The notes: a model not told the origin generated them from the sequence alone. 7,029 nucleotides of DNA from Bacillota bacterium (GCA_003343765.1 QAKO01000127.1:1-7029); one strand, 5' to 3'; shown: positions 1 to 6,341, counted from the first letter of the stretch. A program made the numbers and translations.

Positions 1-831
1 GTGAGTCTGAAGCAGGAAGGAATTTCGTACATTGCCTGTGCGCGGATCCCCTGCGTGGTGGTGAACATCATGCGTGCGGGGCCGGGACTTGGCGGGATCC
101 TTCCGGCGCAGGGCGATTATTTTCAGGCGACCAAAGGCGGCGGTCACGGCGATTATCATCTGATCGTGCTGGCGCCCAGTTCGGTGCAGGAAGCGTGCGA
201 TCTGACGTACCGCGCTTTTGATCTGTCCGATCATTACCGTGTTCCCGCGATGATCCTTGCGGACGGCATGATCGGCCAGCTGATGGAGCCGGTGGAGCTT
301 CCGCCGATGCGCAGTCTTTCGGACATTCCCGAAAAGCCCTGGGCGACGAGCGGGCATTTCGGAAAAGACCGCAGGATCCTGAATTCTCTGATCATAAAAC
401 CGGAAGATTTGGAACCGCATATCAACGAATTGCAGAAGACGTATGACGAAATTTACGACAAAGAGCGTTTGTTTGCGGAGTACAGGACGGAGGATGCCGA
501 AATTGTTCTTACGGCATACGGTACGGTTGCGCGGATCGTGAAGAGTGCGGTGAACGAATTGCGGAAACAGGGGATCAAAGCGGGGTGTATCCGTCCGATC
601 ACGCTGTATCCGTTCCCGGACGATGCATTTGAGCGCTGTGCTTCCCGTCCGCAGACGAAAGCGTTTTTGTCGGTGGAGCTGTCGCTGGGGCAGATGGTGG
701 AAGACGTGCGGCTTGCGGTGAACGGGAAAAAGCCGGTGTATTTTTACGGGCGCACGGGCGGAAACGTACCCGAAGAAAGCGAGATCGTCAAGGCGGCGAA
801 AGACGCTCTGGAAAAGGCGGTGAAGGCATGA
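1..831 (+). CDS. vorB: 2-oxoacid:ferredoxin oxidoreductase alpha subunit (VorB-like), 5' truncated
   Basis: Alpha subunit of a thiamine-diphosphate, ferredoxin-linked 2-oxoacid oxidoreductase, which oxidatively decarboxylates a branched-chain 2-oxoacid or 2-oxoglutarate to the acyl-CoA in the cytoplasm of anaerobes. The frame is open from base 1. The first residues (SLKQEGISY) match an interior region of the family, shortly before the conserved MRAGPGLGG stretch (about residues 24-32) and the QATKGGGHGDY stretch (42-52). Family members are about 350 residues, so roughly 75 N-terminal residues lie upstream and the GTG at base 1 is a valine codon, not a start. Residues ~1-100 are the end of the pyrimidine-binding domain; ~165-270 form the transketolase-C-like domain (EIVLTAYGTVARIV). 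The stop overlaps the beta-subunit start (ATGA). The usual small 2x[4Fe-4S] delta subunit is not in view and would be expected upstream. VOR versus KOR specificity cannot be settled from sequence alone. Confidence 0.9.
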   Translation: MSLKQEGISYIACARIPCVVVNIMRAGPGLGGILPAQGDYFQATKGGGHGDYHLIVLAPSSVQEACDLTYRAFDLSDHYRVPAMILADGMIGQLMEPVELPPMRSLSDIPEKPWATSGHFGKDRRILNSLIIKPEDLEPHINELQKTYDEIYDKERLFAEYRTEDAEIVLTAYGTVARIVKSAVNELRKQGIKAGCIRPITLYPFPDDAFERCASRPQTKAFLSVELSLGQMVEDVRLAVNGKKPVYFYGRTGGNVPEESEIVKAAKDALEKAVKA

Positions 832-1574
832 AAGTATTTGAAAAGACAAAGATGCTGACGGACGCGCATATGCATTATTGTCCCGGCTGTACGCACGGGA
901 TCGTGCATCGGCTGGTGGCGGAGAGCATCGAAGAGCTGGGCTTGCAGGACAAATGTATCGGTATCGCGCCGGTAGGCTGCGCGGTGTTTGCGTACGATTA
1001 TTTTAATTGCGATATGCAGGAAGCGGCGCACGGCAGAGCGCCCGCGGTTGCGACGGGTATCAAGCGTTGCCTGCCCGACTCGACGGTGTTTGTTTACCAG
1101 GGCGACGGCGATCTTGCGTCCATCGGCATGGCGGAAACGGTGCATGCGGCGGCGCGGGGCGAGAATATCACGATCATATTCATTAACAACAGCATATACG
1201 GCATGACGGGCGGACAGATGGCGCCCACAACGCTGATCGGTCAGAAAGCGACGACCTGTCAAAGCGGGCGCGACCCGAAAGTGAACGGGTATCCGATCCG
1301 CGTCTGCGAGCTTCTTGCTACGCTGGACGCGCCGTATTATATCGAGCGCGTGTCCACGCACGACGTGAAACACGTTCTTGCGGCGAAAAAAGCCATCAAG
1401 AAAGCATTGAAATTTCAGTCGGAGGGCAGGGGTTACACGTTTATCGAAGTTCTGGTGTCCTGTCCGACGAACTGGCATATGCGCCCGGTGGAAGCACTGC
1501 GTTTTATGGGCGAGGAATGTACGAAAACTTTCCCGTTGGGCGTATACAGGGATAAATCGGAGGGGAAAGAATGA
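828..1574 (+). CDS. 2-oxoacid:ferredoxin oxidoreductase beta subunit, TPP-binding
   Basis: Beta subunit (VorA/KorB type, 248 aa, normal length) that binds thiamine diphosphate and a [4Fe-4S] cluster and passes electrons to ferredoxin. Visible are the cluster cysteines C18 and C21 in YCPGCTHG, C51 in APVGCAVF and C212 in VLVSCPTNW, the four positions expected from family structures. The TPP/Mg signature starts at GDGD (residues 92-95) and ends with NN (120-121). The Gly-rich GMTGGQMAPTT stretch (125-135) is typical of OFOR beta chains. The ATG at 828 overlaps the alpha-subunit stop by ATGA, with AAAAGGCGG just upstream, so translational coupling is likely. The end overlaps the gamma subunit by another 4 bp. 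The family is certain; the exact oxoacid substrate is not. Confidence 0.93.
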   Translation: MKVFEKTKMLTDAHMHYCPGCTHGIVHRLVAESIEELGLQDKCIGIAPVGCAVFAYDYFNCDMQEAAHGRAPAVATGIKRCLPDSTVFVYQGDGDLASIGMAETVHAAARGENITIIFINNSIYGMTGGQMAPTTLIGQKATTCQSGRDPKVNGYPIRVCELLATLDAPYYIERVSTHDVKHVLAAKKAIKKALKFQSEGRGYTFIEVLVSCPTNWHMRPVEALRFMGEECTKTFPLGVYRDKSEGKE

Positions 1575-2131
1575 TTCGGATTCTTTTGGCGGGCCAGGGC
1601 GGCCAGGGCGTTCTGAGTGCGGGGCGGTTTCTGGCGGAGAGCGGACTGCATGAAGGGAAGGAAGTTTCCTATCTGCCGGCGTACGGGCCGGAAATGCGCG
1701 GCGGCACGGCGAATTGTTCGGTGATCCTTTCGGATGAAGAGATCGCATCTCCGCTGTGCAGTGTACCCGACGTGCTTATAGCGCTGAACGCGCCGAGTTT
1801 TCATAAGTTTGCGCCGCGGGTAAAGAGCGGCGGGATCATCATTGTCAACGGATCTATTTCTGATTCCTATGCGGGGCGCGACGATGTCAAAGTTTATGAT
1901 GTGCCGCTCAACGATCTCGCGCTGGAAGCGGGCGATATCCGTACGGCGAACATGATCGCGCTGGGCGTGCTGGTGGCGGCGACGGGAGCGGTGCGGCAGA
2001 AGAGCATCATCAACTGTCTGCACGAAAAATTTGTCGGGAAATCTCTGCTGAGCGAATGCAACGAACGCGCATTCGTCACGGGTATTAACATTGCGATGGC
2101 GCAAAATAAAAAAACAGGAAATAAATATTAA
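1571..2131 (+). CDS. 2-oxoacid:ferredoxin oxidoreductase gamma subunit
   Basis: Gamma subunit (VorC/KorC type, 186 aa) of the same oxidoreductase. This domain completes the alpha-beta-gamma core and shapes the CoA-side channel. The N-terminus carries the Rossmann-like glycine motif AGQGGQGV (residues 7-14), followed by YGPEMRGG (38-45), a hallmark of the family, then the TANCSVILSD strand and the D-V-L-I-A-L-N segment (67-73). The start is set by a good Shine-Dalgarno GGAGGGG at 1559-1565, 5 nt before the ATG, and the ATG overlaps the beta-subunit TGA. The C-terminus is lysine/asparagine rich (KKTGNKY). The fucosidase gene follows after only 14 bp with no terminator between. Confidence 0.92.
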   Translation: MIRILLAGQGGQGVLSAGRFLAESGLHEGKEVSYLPAYGPEMRGGTANCSVILSDEEIASPLCSVPDVLIALNAPSFHKFAPRVKSGGIIIVNGSISDSYAGRDDVKVYDVPLNDLALEAGDIRTANMIALGVLVAATGAVRQKSIINCLHEKFVGKSLLSECNERAFVTGINIAMAQNKKTGNKY

Positions 2132-2145
2132 GCGGGAAAAGGAAG

Positions 2146-3357
2146 ATGGAAGGGAAATTTGACTATATCGAGCGGTTTAAAAAACTCGGTTACGGAATTT
2201 TCGTGCATTTCGGACTGTACAGTGTGCCGGGCAGAGGGGAATGGATCCGCACGATGGATCCGAAACTGGACGTAGCGAAATACGAAGCGCTTCCGACGCG
2301 CTTTAAGATACGGAAGGGCTGGGCGCGTGATCTTGCAAAGACGGCGAAGGCAGCGGGAGCGCGGTACATAACGCTCACGACGCGGCATCACGACGGTTTT
2401 TCGCTGTACGATACGTGCGGACTGAGCACGTTTGACGCGCCGCATTCGGCGAGCGGGAGAGACCTGATCCGCGAATTTACGGACGCCTGCCGAGCGGAAG
2501 GACTGGTACCGTTTTTTTATCATACCCTTCTGGATTGGCACAATCCCGATTATACGGAGAATTTCCCGAAGTATCTGGATTATCTGATCGAAAGCGTGGA
2601 AATATTGTGTAAAAACTACGGAAAGATCGGCGGGCTTTGGTTTGACGGAATGTGGGACAAACCGAATGCGGACTGGCAGGAAGACAGGCTGTATGCGACG
2701 ATCCGCAAGTACCAACCGGAGGCGATGATCATCAACAATACGGGGTTATCGGAGCTGGGAAAGGTGGGGCATCCCGAACTGGACAGCGTAACGTTCGAGC
2801 GGGGCAAGCCGCGGTTTGTGGATTGTTCGGATAAGCCGCGTGCGGGAGAAATGTGTCAGGTACTCAACGATCATTGGGGTTATGCGAAGCAGGATTGCAA
2901 TTATAAATCGGTGAGCGAACTCATTGAAAACCTGGTGGATTGCCGCGCTTGCAACTGTAATTTCCTTCTCAATACGGGGCTTATGGGCAACGGCGCCGTC
3001 AATCCTATGGACAAAGCGCTTTTGAAAGAGATCGGAAAATTTATCCGTGCCAATAAGAATTTTCTGTTTGACGTGCGGAAGGCGGATATTCCTTGCGAAG
3101 GCGGGGTTGCCATGACGGACGGAAATAAGCTGTACGTAGTCGTCAAAAACGTGCAGATGAGCGCGGATCCGAACGTGGCGATGCTGACGGAAAAGAAAGA
3201 AGTGAAGCTCGGAAAATCGGTAAAAGTGCGCCGCGCATACTGGCTGGACAGCGGTGAAAAGATCGAACTTTCGGACAACGGGTTTGCCGTCCGTCCGTTC
3301 TGTTACGGGGTGAGCCTGTCCGCACGCGTCGCTTGCTTGGAATGTGCTGAGAACTGA
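2146..3357 (+). CDS. Alpha-L-fucosidase, GH29 family, cytoplasmic
   Basis: Retaining exo-fucosidase (glycoside hydrolase family 29) of 403 aa that would release L-fucose from imported fucosylated oligosaccharides. No signal peptide or membrane segment is visible, so it should act in the cytoplasm. Family marks in order: GIFVHFGLYSVPG (residues 18-30) with H21; TTRHHDGF (78-85) with H81-H82, the fucose-contacting pair; GGLWFDGMWD (162-171), where D167 is the likely nucleophile; GEMCQVLNDHWGY (234-246), matching the conserved WExC...WGY region; NFLLNTG (272-278), typical of the end of the barrel. Residues ~305-403 form a small beta-rich C-terminal domain. G234 sits where many members have Trp. 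The acid/base is not certain from sequence; E218 or E235 are candidates. The start has GGGAAAAGG immediately upstream. It probably shares a transcript with the oxidoreductase genes and works with the following transporter. Confidence 0.9.
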   Translation: MEGKFDYIERFKKLGYGIFVHFGLYSVPGRGEWIRTMDPKLDVAKYEALPTRFKIRKGWARDLAKTAKAAGARYITLTTRHHDGFSLYDTCGLSTFDAPHSASGRDLIREFTDACRAEGLVPFFYHTLLDWHNPDYTENFPKYLDYLIESVEILCKNYGKIGGLWFDGMWDKPNADWQEDRLYATIRKYQPEAMIINNTGLSELGKVGHPELDSVTFERGKPRFVDCSDKPRAGEMCQVLNDHWGYAKQDCNYKSVSELIENLVDCRACNCNFLLNTGLMGNGAVNPMDKALLKEIGKFIRANKNFLFDVRKADIPCEGGVAMTDGNKLYVVVKNVQMSADPNVAMLTEKKEVKLGKSVKVRRAYWLDSGEKIELSDNGFAVRPFCYGVSLSARVACLECAEN

Positions 3358-3366
3358 AATTAAATT

Positions 3367-3402
3367 CCTGCCGCCGCACGGCAGTCGCCGTGCGGCGGCA
3401 GG
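3367..3402 (+). promoter_or_regulatory. Perfect 16-bp intercistronic stem-loop without a U-tract
   Basis: Arms 3367-3382 and 3387-3402 pair perfectly over 16 bp around an AGTC loop. It lies 9 bp after the fucosidase stop and 32 bp before the transporter ATG. The + strand continues GGACAAATACG, so there is no U-run and it is not a standard intrinsic terminator. It could protect the upstream mRNA from 3' exonucleases, attenuate, or be a degenerate terminator. On the - strand the hairpin is followed by AATTTAATTTC, also a poor U-tract. The structure is seen directly; the role is inference. Confidence 0.6.
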
Positions 3403-3434
3403 GGACAAATACGAGAGAATCTGAAACTTGAATC

Positions 3435-4694
3435 ATGACACAATACAGAATAACGAAGGCGGCGGCTTATACGATCAACGTGGCGATGGCGGTCGTTGCG
3501 ACGATCTCGCCCCTTCTCTTTTCCACTTTTTACAGTGAATACGGAATATCTTACAGTTTGCTCGGGTTGCTGGTGCTGATCAATTTTTGTACGCAGCTGG
3601 GCATTGATCTGCTGTTTTCCTTTTTTTCGCACAAATTCAATATTGCGCTGACCGTGCGTCTGACTCCGCTTCTTACCGTAGCGGGCATTCTTTTGTTCGC
3701 CGTTTTGCCGTTCCTGTTTCCGCAGTACGCATATGCGGGGCTGGCACTGGGAACGATCGTTTTTGCGGCGTCGGGCGGACTTTCGGAAGTGCTGATCAGT
3801 CCGATCATCGCGGCGATCCCGTCGCCCGATCCCGAACGCGCCATGAGCCGATTGCATTCGGTGTATGCGTGGGGCGTCGTGGGGGTCGTGCTGGTGAGCA
3901 GCGGGGTACTTCTTGCGATCGGAAGAGAAAACTGGCATTGGCTGGTTTTAGGCTGGGGCATCGTTCCGGCCGTGGCGGCAGTCCTTTTTTTCTGCGCGAA
4001 GATCCCGCCCATGCAGACGCCCGAAAAAACAGCGGGCGCGGTCGGACTTTTTGCCAGCAAACCGCTCATATTGTGCATTTTATGCATCTTTTTCGGCGGT
4101 GCGAGCGAATGTACCATGTCGCAATGGGCGTCGGGGTATCTGGAACAGGCATTGGGTCTTGAAAAGATCTGGGGCGATATTTTCGGCGTGGCGATGTTCG
4201 CGCTCATGCTCGGGTTGGGGCGGACTCTGTACGGAGCGTTCGGAAAGCGCATTTATAAGGTGCTTATTTTCGGTTCGGCAGGGGCGGCGGTCTGTTATCT
4301 GGCGGCGGCGCTCACGCCCGTACCCATTATCGGGCTCATCGCGTGCGGACTGACAGGGCTTTGCGTTTCCATGCTCTGGCCGGGCAGCCTGATCGCGGTG
4401 ACCGATCATTTCCCGAATGCGAACGTGGCGGTCTTTGCGCTGATGGCGGCAGGCGGCGATTTGGGCGCTTCGATCGGACCGCAGATCACGGGACTGATCG
4501 CGGACGCGGTGATCGCGAGTCCCTCGGCGGCCAATTTTGCGGCGGAACTCGGCTGGACGGCCGAACAACTCGGCATGAAAGCGGGAATTTTATGCTGTGC
4601 GGTTTTCCCGATCCTCGCCGTCGTCTTTTCCGTGCTGATCTACAAAATCTCAAAGCATAAGCCTTTCGGACTTCCCTTGTCGGAAAAGAAATAA
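3435..4694 (+). CDS. MFS transporter, 12 TM (possibly sugar permease)
   Basis: Major facilitator superfamily permease of 419 aa in the cytoplasmic membrane. About 12 hydrophobic segments can be read at roughly 12-32, 38-60, 72-95, 98-125, 142-162, 168-188, 206-224, 246-266, 274-294, 296-322, 330-358 and 382-405, with a short basic C-terminal tail. GASECTMSQWASGYL (residues 222-236) and the glycine-rich stretch AAGGDLGASIGP (338-349) recall the fucose/glucose permease (FHS-like) branch, but this is a resemblance from memory. Beside the GH29 fucosidase, a role in fucose or oligosaccharide uptake is plausible; drug export cannot be excluded. An in-frame TGA at 3429-3431 limits upstream extension, so ATG 3435 is the first possible ATG. 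There is no good Shine-Dalgarno at normal spacing (GAGAG is 17 nt away), so expression may be low or conditional. Confidence 0.85.
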   Translation: MTQYRITKAAAYTINVAMAVVATISPLLFSTFYSEYGISYSLLGLLVLINFCTQLGIDLLFSFFSHKFNIALTVRLTPLLTVAGILLFAVLPFLFPQYAYAGLALGTIVFAASGGLSEVLISPIIAAIPSPDPERAMSRLHSVYAWGVVGVVLVSSGVLLAIGRENWHWLVLGWGIVPAVAAVLFFCAKIPPMQTPEKTAGAVGLFASKPLILCILCIFFGGASECTMSQWASGYLEQALGLEKIWGDIFGVAMFALMLGLGRTLYGAFGKRIYKVLIFGSAGAAVCYLAAALTPVPIIGLIACGLTGLCVSMLWPGSLIAVTDHFPNANVAVFALMAAGGDLGASIGPQITGLIADAVIASPSAANFAAELGWTAEQLGMKAGILCCAVFPILAVVFSVLIYKISKHKPFGLPLSEKK

Positions 4695-4712
4695 GTTTCT
4701 GCAACATTGCCT

Positions 4713-4908
4713 AAACCGTGCGGTCTATCGGTCTCACAAAGTATCTCGAAAATCGTATGGTTTGCAGGTCTTACAAAGTATTTCATAACCCGTGCGGTTT
4801 ATTGGTCTCACAAAGTATTGACTAAATCGTGCGGTTTATCGGTTAGACCAGGTATCGCGTAAATCGTATGTGTTATCGGCCTGACCAGGTATGTCAGGTT
4901 TATCGGTT
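4713..4908. repeat. Degenerate 37-bp tandem repeat array, five units plus partial sixth
   Basis: Five head-to-tail units begin at 4713, 4750, 4787, 4824 and 4861, each exactly 37 bp; a partial copy (GGTTTATCGGTT, 4897-4908) follows with a 10-bp deletion. The unit's first half reads roughly AAAtCGTgcGGTTTATCGG and its second half TCTnACaAaGTAT, with the last five bases variable. By eye 16 of 37 columns are identical in all five units. The first three share a GGTCTyACAAAGTAT ending, the last two a GACCAGGTAT ending, so there are two subtypes. The period is not a multiple of 3, no ORF covers it, and there are no spacers. It lies in the 3' region of the transporter transcript, just before the terminator. 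Function unknown. Confidence 0.8.
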
Positions 4909-4925
4909 TCGTACAGTCAAAGAAC

Positions 4926-4975
4926 AAAGCGGCAGGCGGCGCAAAGAATTGCGCCGCCTGCCGCTTTTGCTTTTT
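4926..4975 (+). terminator. Rho-independent terminator, likely bidirectional
   Basis: A perfect 19-bp stem (4926-4944 with 4949-4967) closes on an AGAA tetraloop and runs into TTTT-GC-TTTTT (4965-4975), a strong intrinsic terminator for the + strand transporter transcript. Read on the - strand the same stem is followed by TTTGTTCTTTG, so it probably also ends the kinase transcript arriving from the right. Its position between convergent genes fits this double use. Confidence 0.92.
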
Positions 4976-5025
4976 CTGTCAGAGCAAATGCTGTTGCGCC
5001 GACGGAAAAATTGCAACGATTGAAT

Positions 5026-5544
5026 TTATATAAGATGGTCGCGGTCTTTATAAAGAAGTGAAAAAATTCTTTCCGCCGCAGACAATGGGGGCAGGGTTGA
5101 GGTGTCTATGCAGACGGAATTCATATTTTTATAGTGTGCGGCGCGTTCGAGACTGCGCGCGATCACGCTTTCGTCGCGAATTCCTGCGGCAATATCGCCG
5201 TGTAAGCGCCGTAAAAGCTCTTGTTCGGAGCAGGTCAGGGTAATCAAATGAAAGCGGAAATCTCCCGAAAGGCGGGAGAGGATCTCGTCGATTATGCCGC
5301 GTTCGTGCATGACCCAGCAGAACAGGATATTTTCGAACATACCGCTCTTTAAAAAACTATTCAGAAGGGCGCAGATATTGCCGAGCACCATGCGGCAAGT
5401 GGTTTCGTTGACGGTAAAGGGCGTCATGTCCCAGCAATGATCGCCGTCCAAAAATACATTCTGCGGCAAAAGTTTTTTCAGTTCGCGGCAGACGGCGGAT
5501 TTCCCGACGCCCATCGTCCCGTTGATAAAGATAAGGTTCTGCAT
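5026..5544 (-). CDS. Small P-loop nucleoside/nucleotide kinase-like ATPase
   Basis: A 172-aa cytoplasmic protein of the AAA/adenylate-kinase-like P-loop fold (AAA_18/AAA_33 type), often listed only as an ATPase or nucleotide kinase. Walker A is GTMGVGKS (residues 9-16), preceded by the hydrophobic strand NLIFIN. LDGDHCW (32-38) is placed like the acidic substrate-binding/Walker-B-like motif of small-molecule kinases. A second strand HLITLTCS (99-106) is followed by an arginine-rich helix (ELLRRLHGDI, then IRDESVIARSLERA), where LID-type arginines would sit. The substrate cannot be named. ATG 5544 is the only possible start: no in-frame ATG/GTG/TTG lies in the preceding 36 bases, and the next Met (M11) is inside Walker A. 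There is no Shine-Dalgarno; see the promoter, which predicts a leaderless message. It stands alone, convergent to the transporter and divergent from the GlmU-like gene. Confidence 0.82.
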   Translation of the reverse strand: MQNLIFINGTMGVGKSAVCRELKKLLPQNVFLDGDHCWDMTPFTVNETTCRMVLGNICALLNSFLKSGMFENILFCWVMHERGIIDEILSRLSGDFRFHLITLTCSEQELLRRLHGDIAAGIRDESVIARSLERAAHYKNMNSVCIDTSTLPPLSAAERIFSLLYKDRDHLI

Positions 5545-5550
5545 GGCAAA

Positions 5551-5595
5551 AGTATAGCATTTCGGCGGGGATTTGTAAAGGTTTTCTTTTTTTTA
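5551..5595 (-). promoter_or_regulatory. Consensus sigma-A type promoter with UP-like A-tract for the kinase gene
   Basis: Read on the - strand, the -35 is TTTACA (5579-5574), the spacer is 17 bp, and the -10 is TATACT (5556-5551) with a TG one base upstream (TGCTATACT, extended -10). Directly upstream of the -35 lies an A-rich tract (AAAAAAAAGAAAA, about 5594-5582), like an UP element. Counting the last -10 base as -7, +1 falls on base 5544, the A of the kinase ATG, with only TTTGCC in between. The hexamers are seen directly; strength and start point are inference. Confidence 0.8.
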
Positions 5596-5652
5596 TGTCA
5601 GTGTTTGTTGCCGCGGTGAAAAGGTGAACGGAAAAAGCTGTCTTTTTATATG

Positions 5653-5689
5653 GCGGCGGCGCAAAAAGCACGACTTTTTGCGCCGCCGC
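5653..5689. promoter_or_regulatory. Perfect 16-bp inverted repeat upstream of the GlmU-like gene
   Basis: Arms 5653-5668 and 5674-5689 pair perfectly over 16 bp around CACGA. The structure lies in the divergent intergenic region, 38 bp before the GlmU-like ATG. It shares GGCGGCGCAAA and TTGCGCCGCC with the terminator at 4926-4975, but neither strand has a U-run after the stem, although the stem itself contains CTTTTT. It may be an attenuator or mRNA 5' element for the glm operon, an operator, or a decayed terminator. I found no convincing promoter for the glm operon nearby; TATATG at 5647-5652 lacks a good -35. Confidence 0.55.
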
Positions 5690-5714
5690 ATAGTATGGAG
5701 TGATTTTCATTTTC

Positions 5715-5720
5715 AAGGAG
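5715..5720 (+). promoter_or_regulatory. Shine-Dalgarno AAGGAG fixing the GlmU-like start
   Basis: AAGGAG lies 6 nt before ATG 5727. The frame is also open back to a GTG at 5700, but that would add a nine-residue MIFIFKEKK extension without its own ribosome site and would translate through this motif. The ATG at 5727 is therefore preferred. Confidence 0.88.
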
Positions 5721-5726
5721 AAGAAA

Positions 5727-6341
5727 ATGGCAGACTATCGGATCATATCTCCCGCGACGGTAACGCTTTCCGAGCGGGCGGCGGTGGGGAAAGGAGCTGT
5801 TATTTTCCCGAACAATGCTATATTGGGAGAAAGCCGTGTCGGGGCGGGTGCGGTTCTGTATCCGAACAACATACTGGAAGATGCAGAGGTTGAAGCGGGC
5901 TGTGAACTGACGGCGAGTGTCCTGAAAGGCGCGTATGTGGGAGAAAACAGCCGCATCGGGCCGTTTGCGCACCTGCGGCCGAAAGCTGTTGTGGGGAAAA
6001 ATTGCAGGATCGGAAACTTTGTGGAGATCAAGAATGCAAACATAGGCGACGGGACGAAGATCGGGCATCTTACATATGTGGGAGATGCGGATATCGGGAA
6101 AAACTGCAATCTCGGATGCGGAATAGTATTCTGCAATTATGACGGGAAAAGCAAACATCGCACGGTCGTCGGGGATAACTGTTTTATCGGTAGCAACGTA
6201 AATCTTGTAGCGCCCGTAAAATTGGGGGACGGGTGTTTTATCGCGGCGGGTACGACGGTAACGGAAGATGTCCCGGCGGGAGCGTTTGTGATCGGCAGGG
6301 TGCGACAGGAAAGCAAGAATCGGAACAGGGAGGCAGAATGA
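5727..6341 (+). CDS. Stand-alone GlmU C-terminal-type glucosamine-1-phosphate N-acetyltransferase
   Basis: A 204-aa left-handed beta-helix acetyltransferase that matches only the C-terminal domain of GlmU; it should acetylate glucosamine-1-phosphate with acetyl-CoA to GlcNAc-1-P for peptidoglycan. Hexapeptide-type repeats run from about residue 7 to 185. Against E. coli GlmU numbering as I recall it, a constant gapless offset of 249 places every known acetyltransferase residue: R84 (R333), K102 (K351), H114 (catalytic H363), Y117 (Y366), N128 (N377), K143 (K392), S156 (S405), A174 (A423), R191 (R440). The CNYDG motif is at 136-140. The N-terminal uridyltransferase half (about 230 residues, starting with a G-rich nucleotide motif) is wholly absent. 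The gene has its own Shine-Dalgarno, so it does not look like a recent truncation. It overlaps glmM by ATGA, which supports the pathway. UDP-GlcNAc formation would need a separate uridyltransferase. Confidence 0.88.
   Translation: MADYRIISPATVTLSERAAVGKGAVIFPNNAILGESRVGAGAVLYPNNILEDAEVEAGCELTASVLKGAYVGENSRIGPFAHLRPKAVVGKNCRIGNFVEIKNANIGDGTKIGHLTYVGDADIGKNCNLGCGIVFCNYDGKSKHRTVVGDNCFIGSNVNLVAPVKLGDGCFIAAGTTVTEDVPAGAFVIGRVRQESKNRNREAE

Larger units (their letters stand above)
4695..5025. other. 331-bp gene-free region between converging genes
   Basis: No credible coding sequence is present on either strand. The stretch holds the 37-bp tandem repeats (4713-4908) and the bidirectional terminator (4926-4975). 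The remaining 50 bp before the kinase stop show only a weak GTTGC/GCAAC inverted pair (4993-4997 and 5013-5017). No promoter of good quality was found. Confidence 0.7.

Noticed and set aside
1..3. GTG at base 1 as a start codon
   Set aside because: The encoded sequence begins in the middle of the conserved pyrimidine-binding domain; about 75 family residues are missing, so the gene simply enters from the left edge.
744..1748. Long - strand open frame (334 codons) opposite the beta subunit
   Set aside because: It is Arg/His-rich with no recognisable motif and lies wholly opposite well-supported oxidoreductase genes; it is a codon-bias shadow. The same applies to the - strand frames at 1433-2104, 2128-2715, 2746-3408, 3360-3938 and 5646-6425.
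3367..3402. Intrinsic terminator between fucosidase and transporter
   Set aside because: The stem is perfect, but no U-tract follows on either strand, so it is listed as a stem-loop of unknown role.
4713..4908. CRISPR array
   Set aside because: Units are directly adjacent with no unique spacers, are degenerate rather than identical, and no cas gene is nearby.
5647..5652. TATATG as -10 of a glm operon promoter
   Set aside because: No acceptable -35 lies 16-18 bp upstream (GTGAAC at best), so it is not called.
5700..5726. Longer GTG start for the GlmU-like protein
   Set aside because: The extension has no ribosome site of its own and contains the clear AAGGAG that serves ATG 5727.
5624..5893. 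Small + strand frame of 89 codons across the start of the GlmU-like gene
   Set aside because: It overlaps the better-supported gene in another frame, spans the inverted repeat, and shows no motif or ribosome site.
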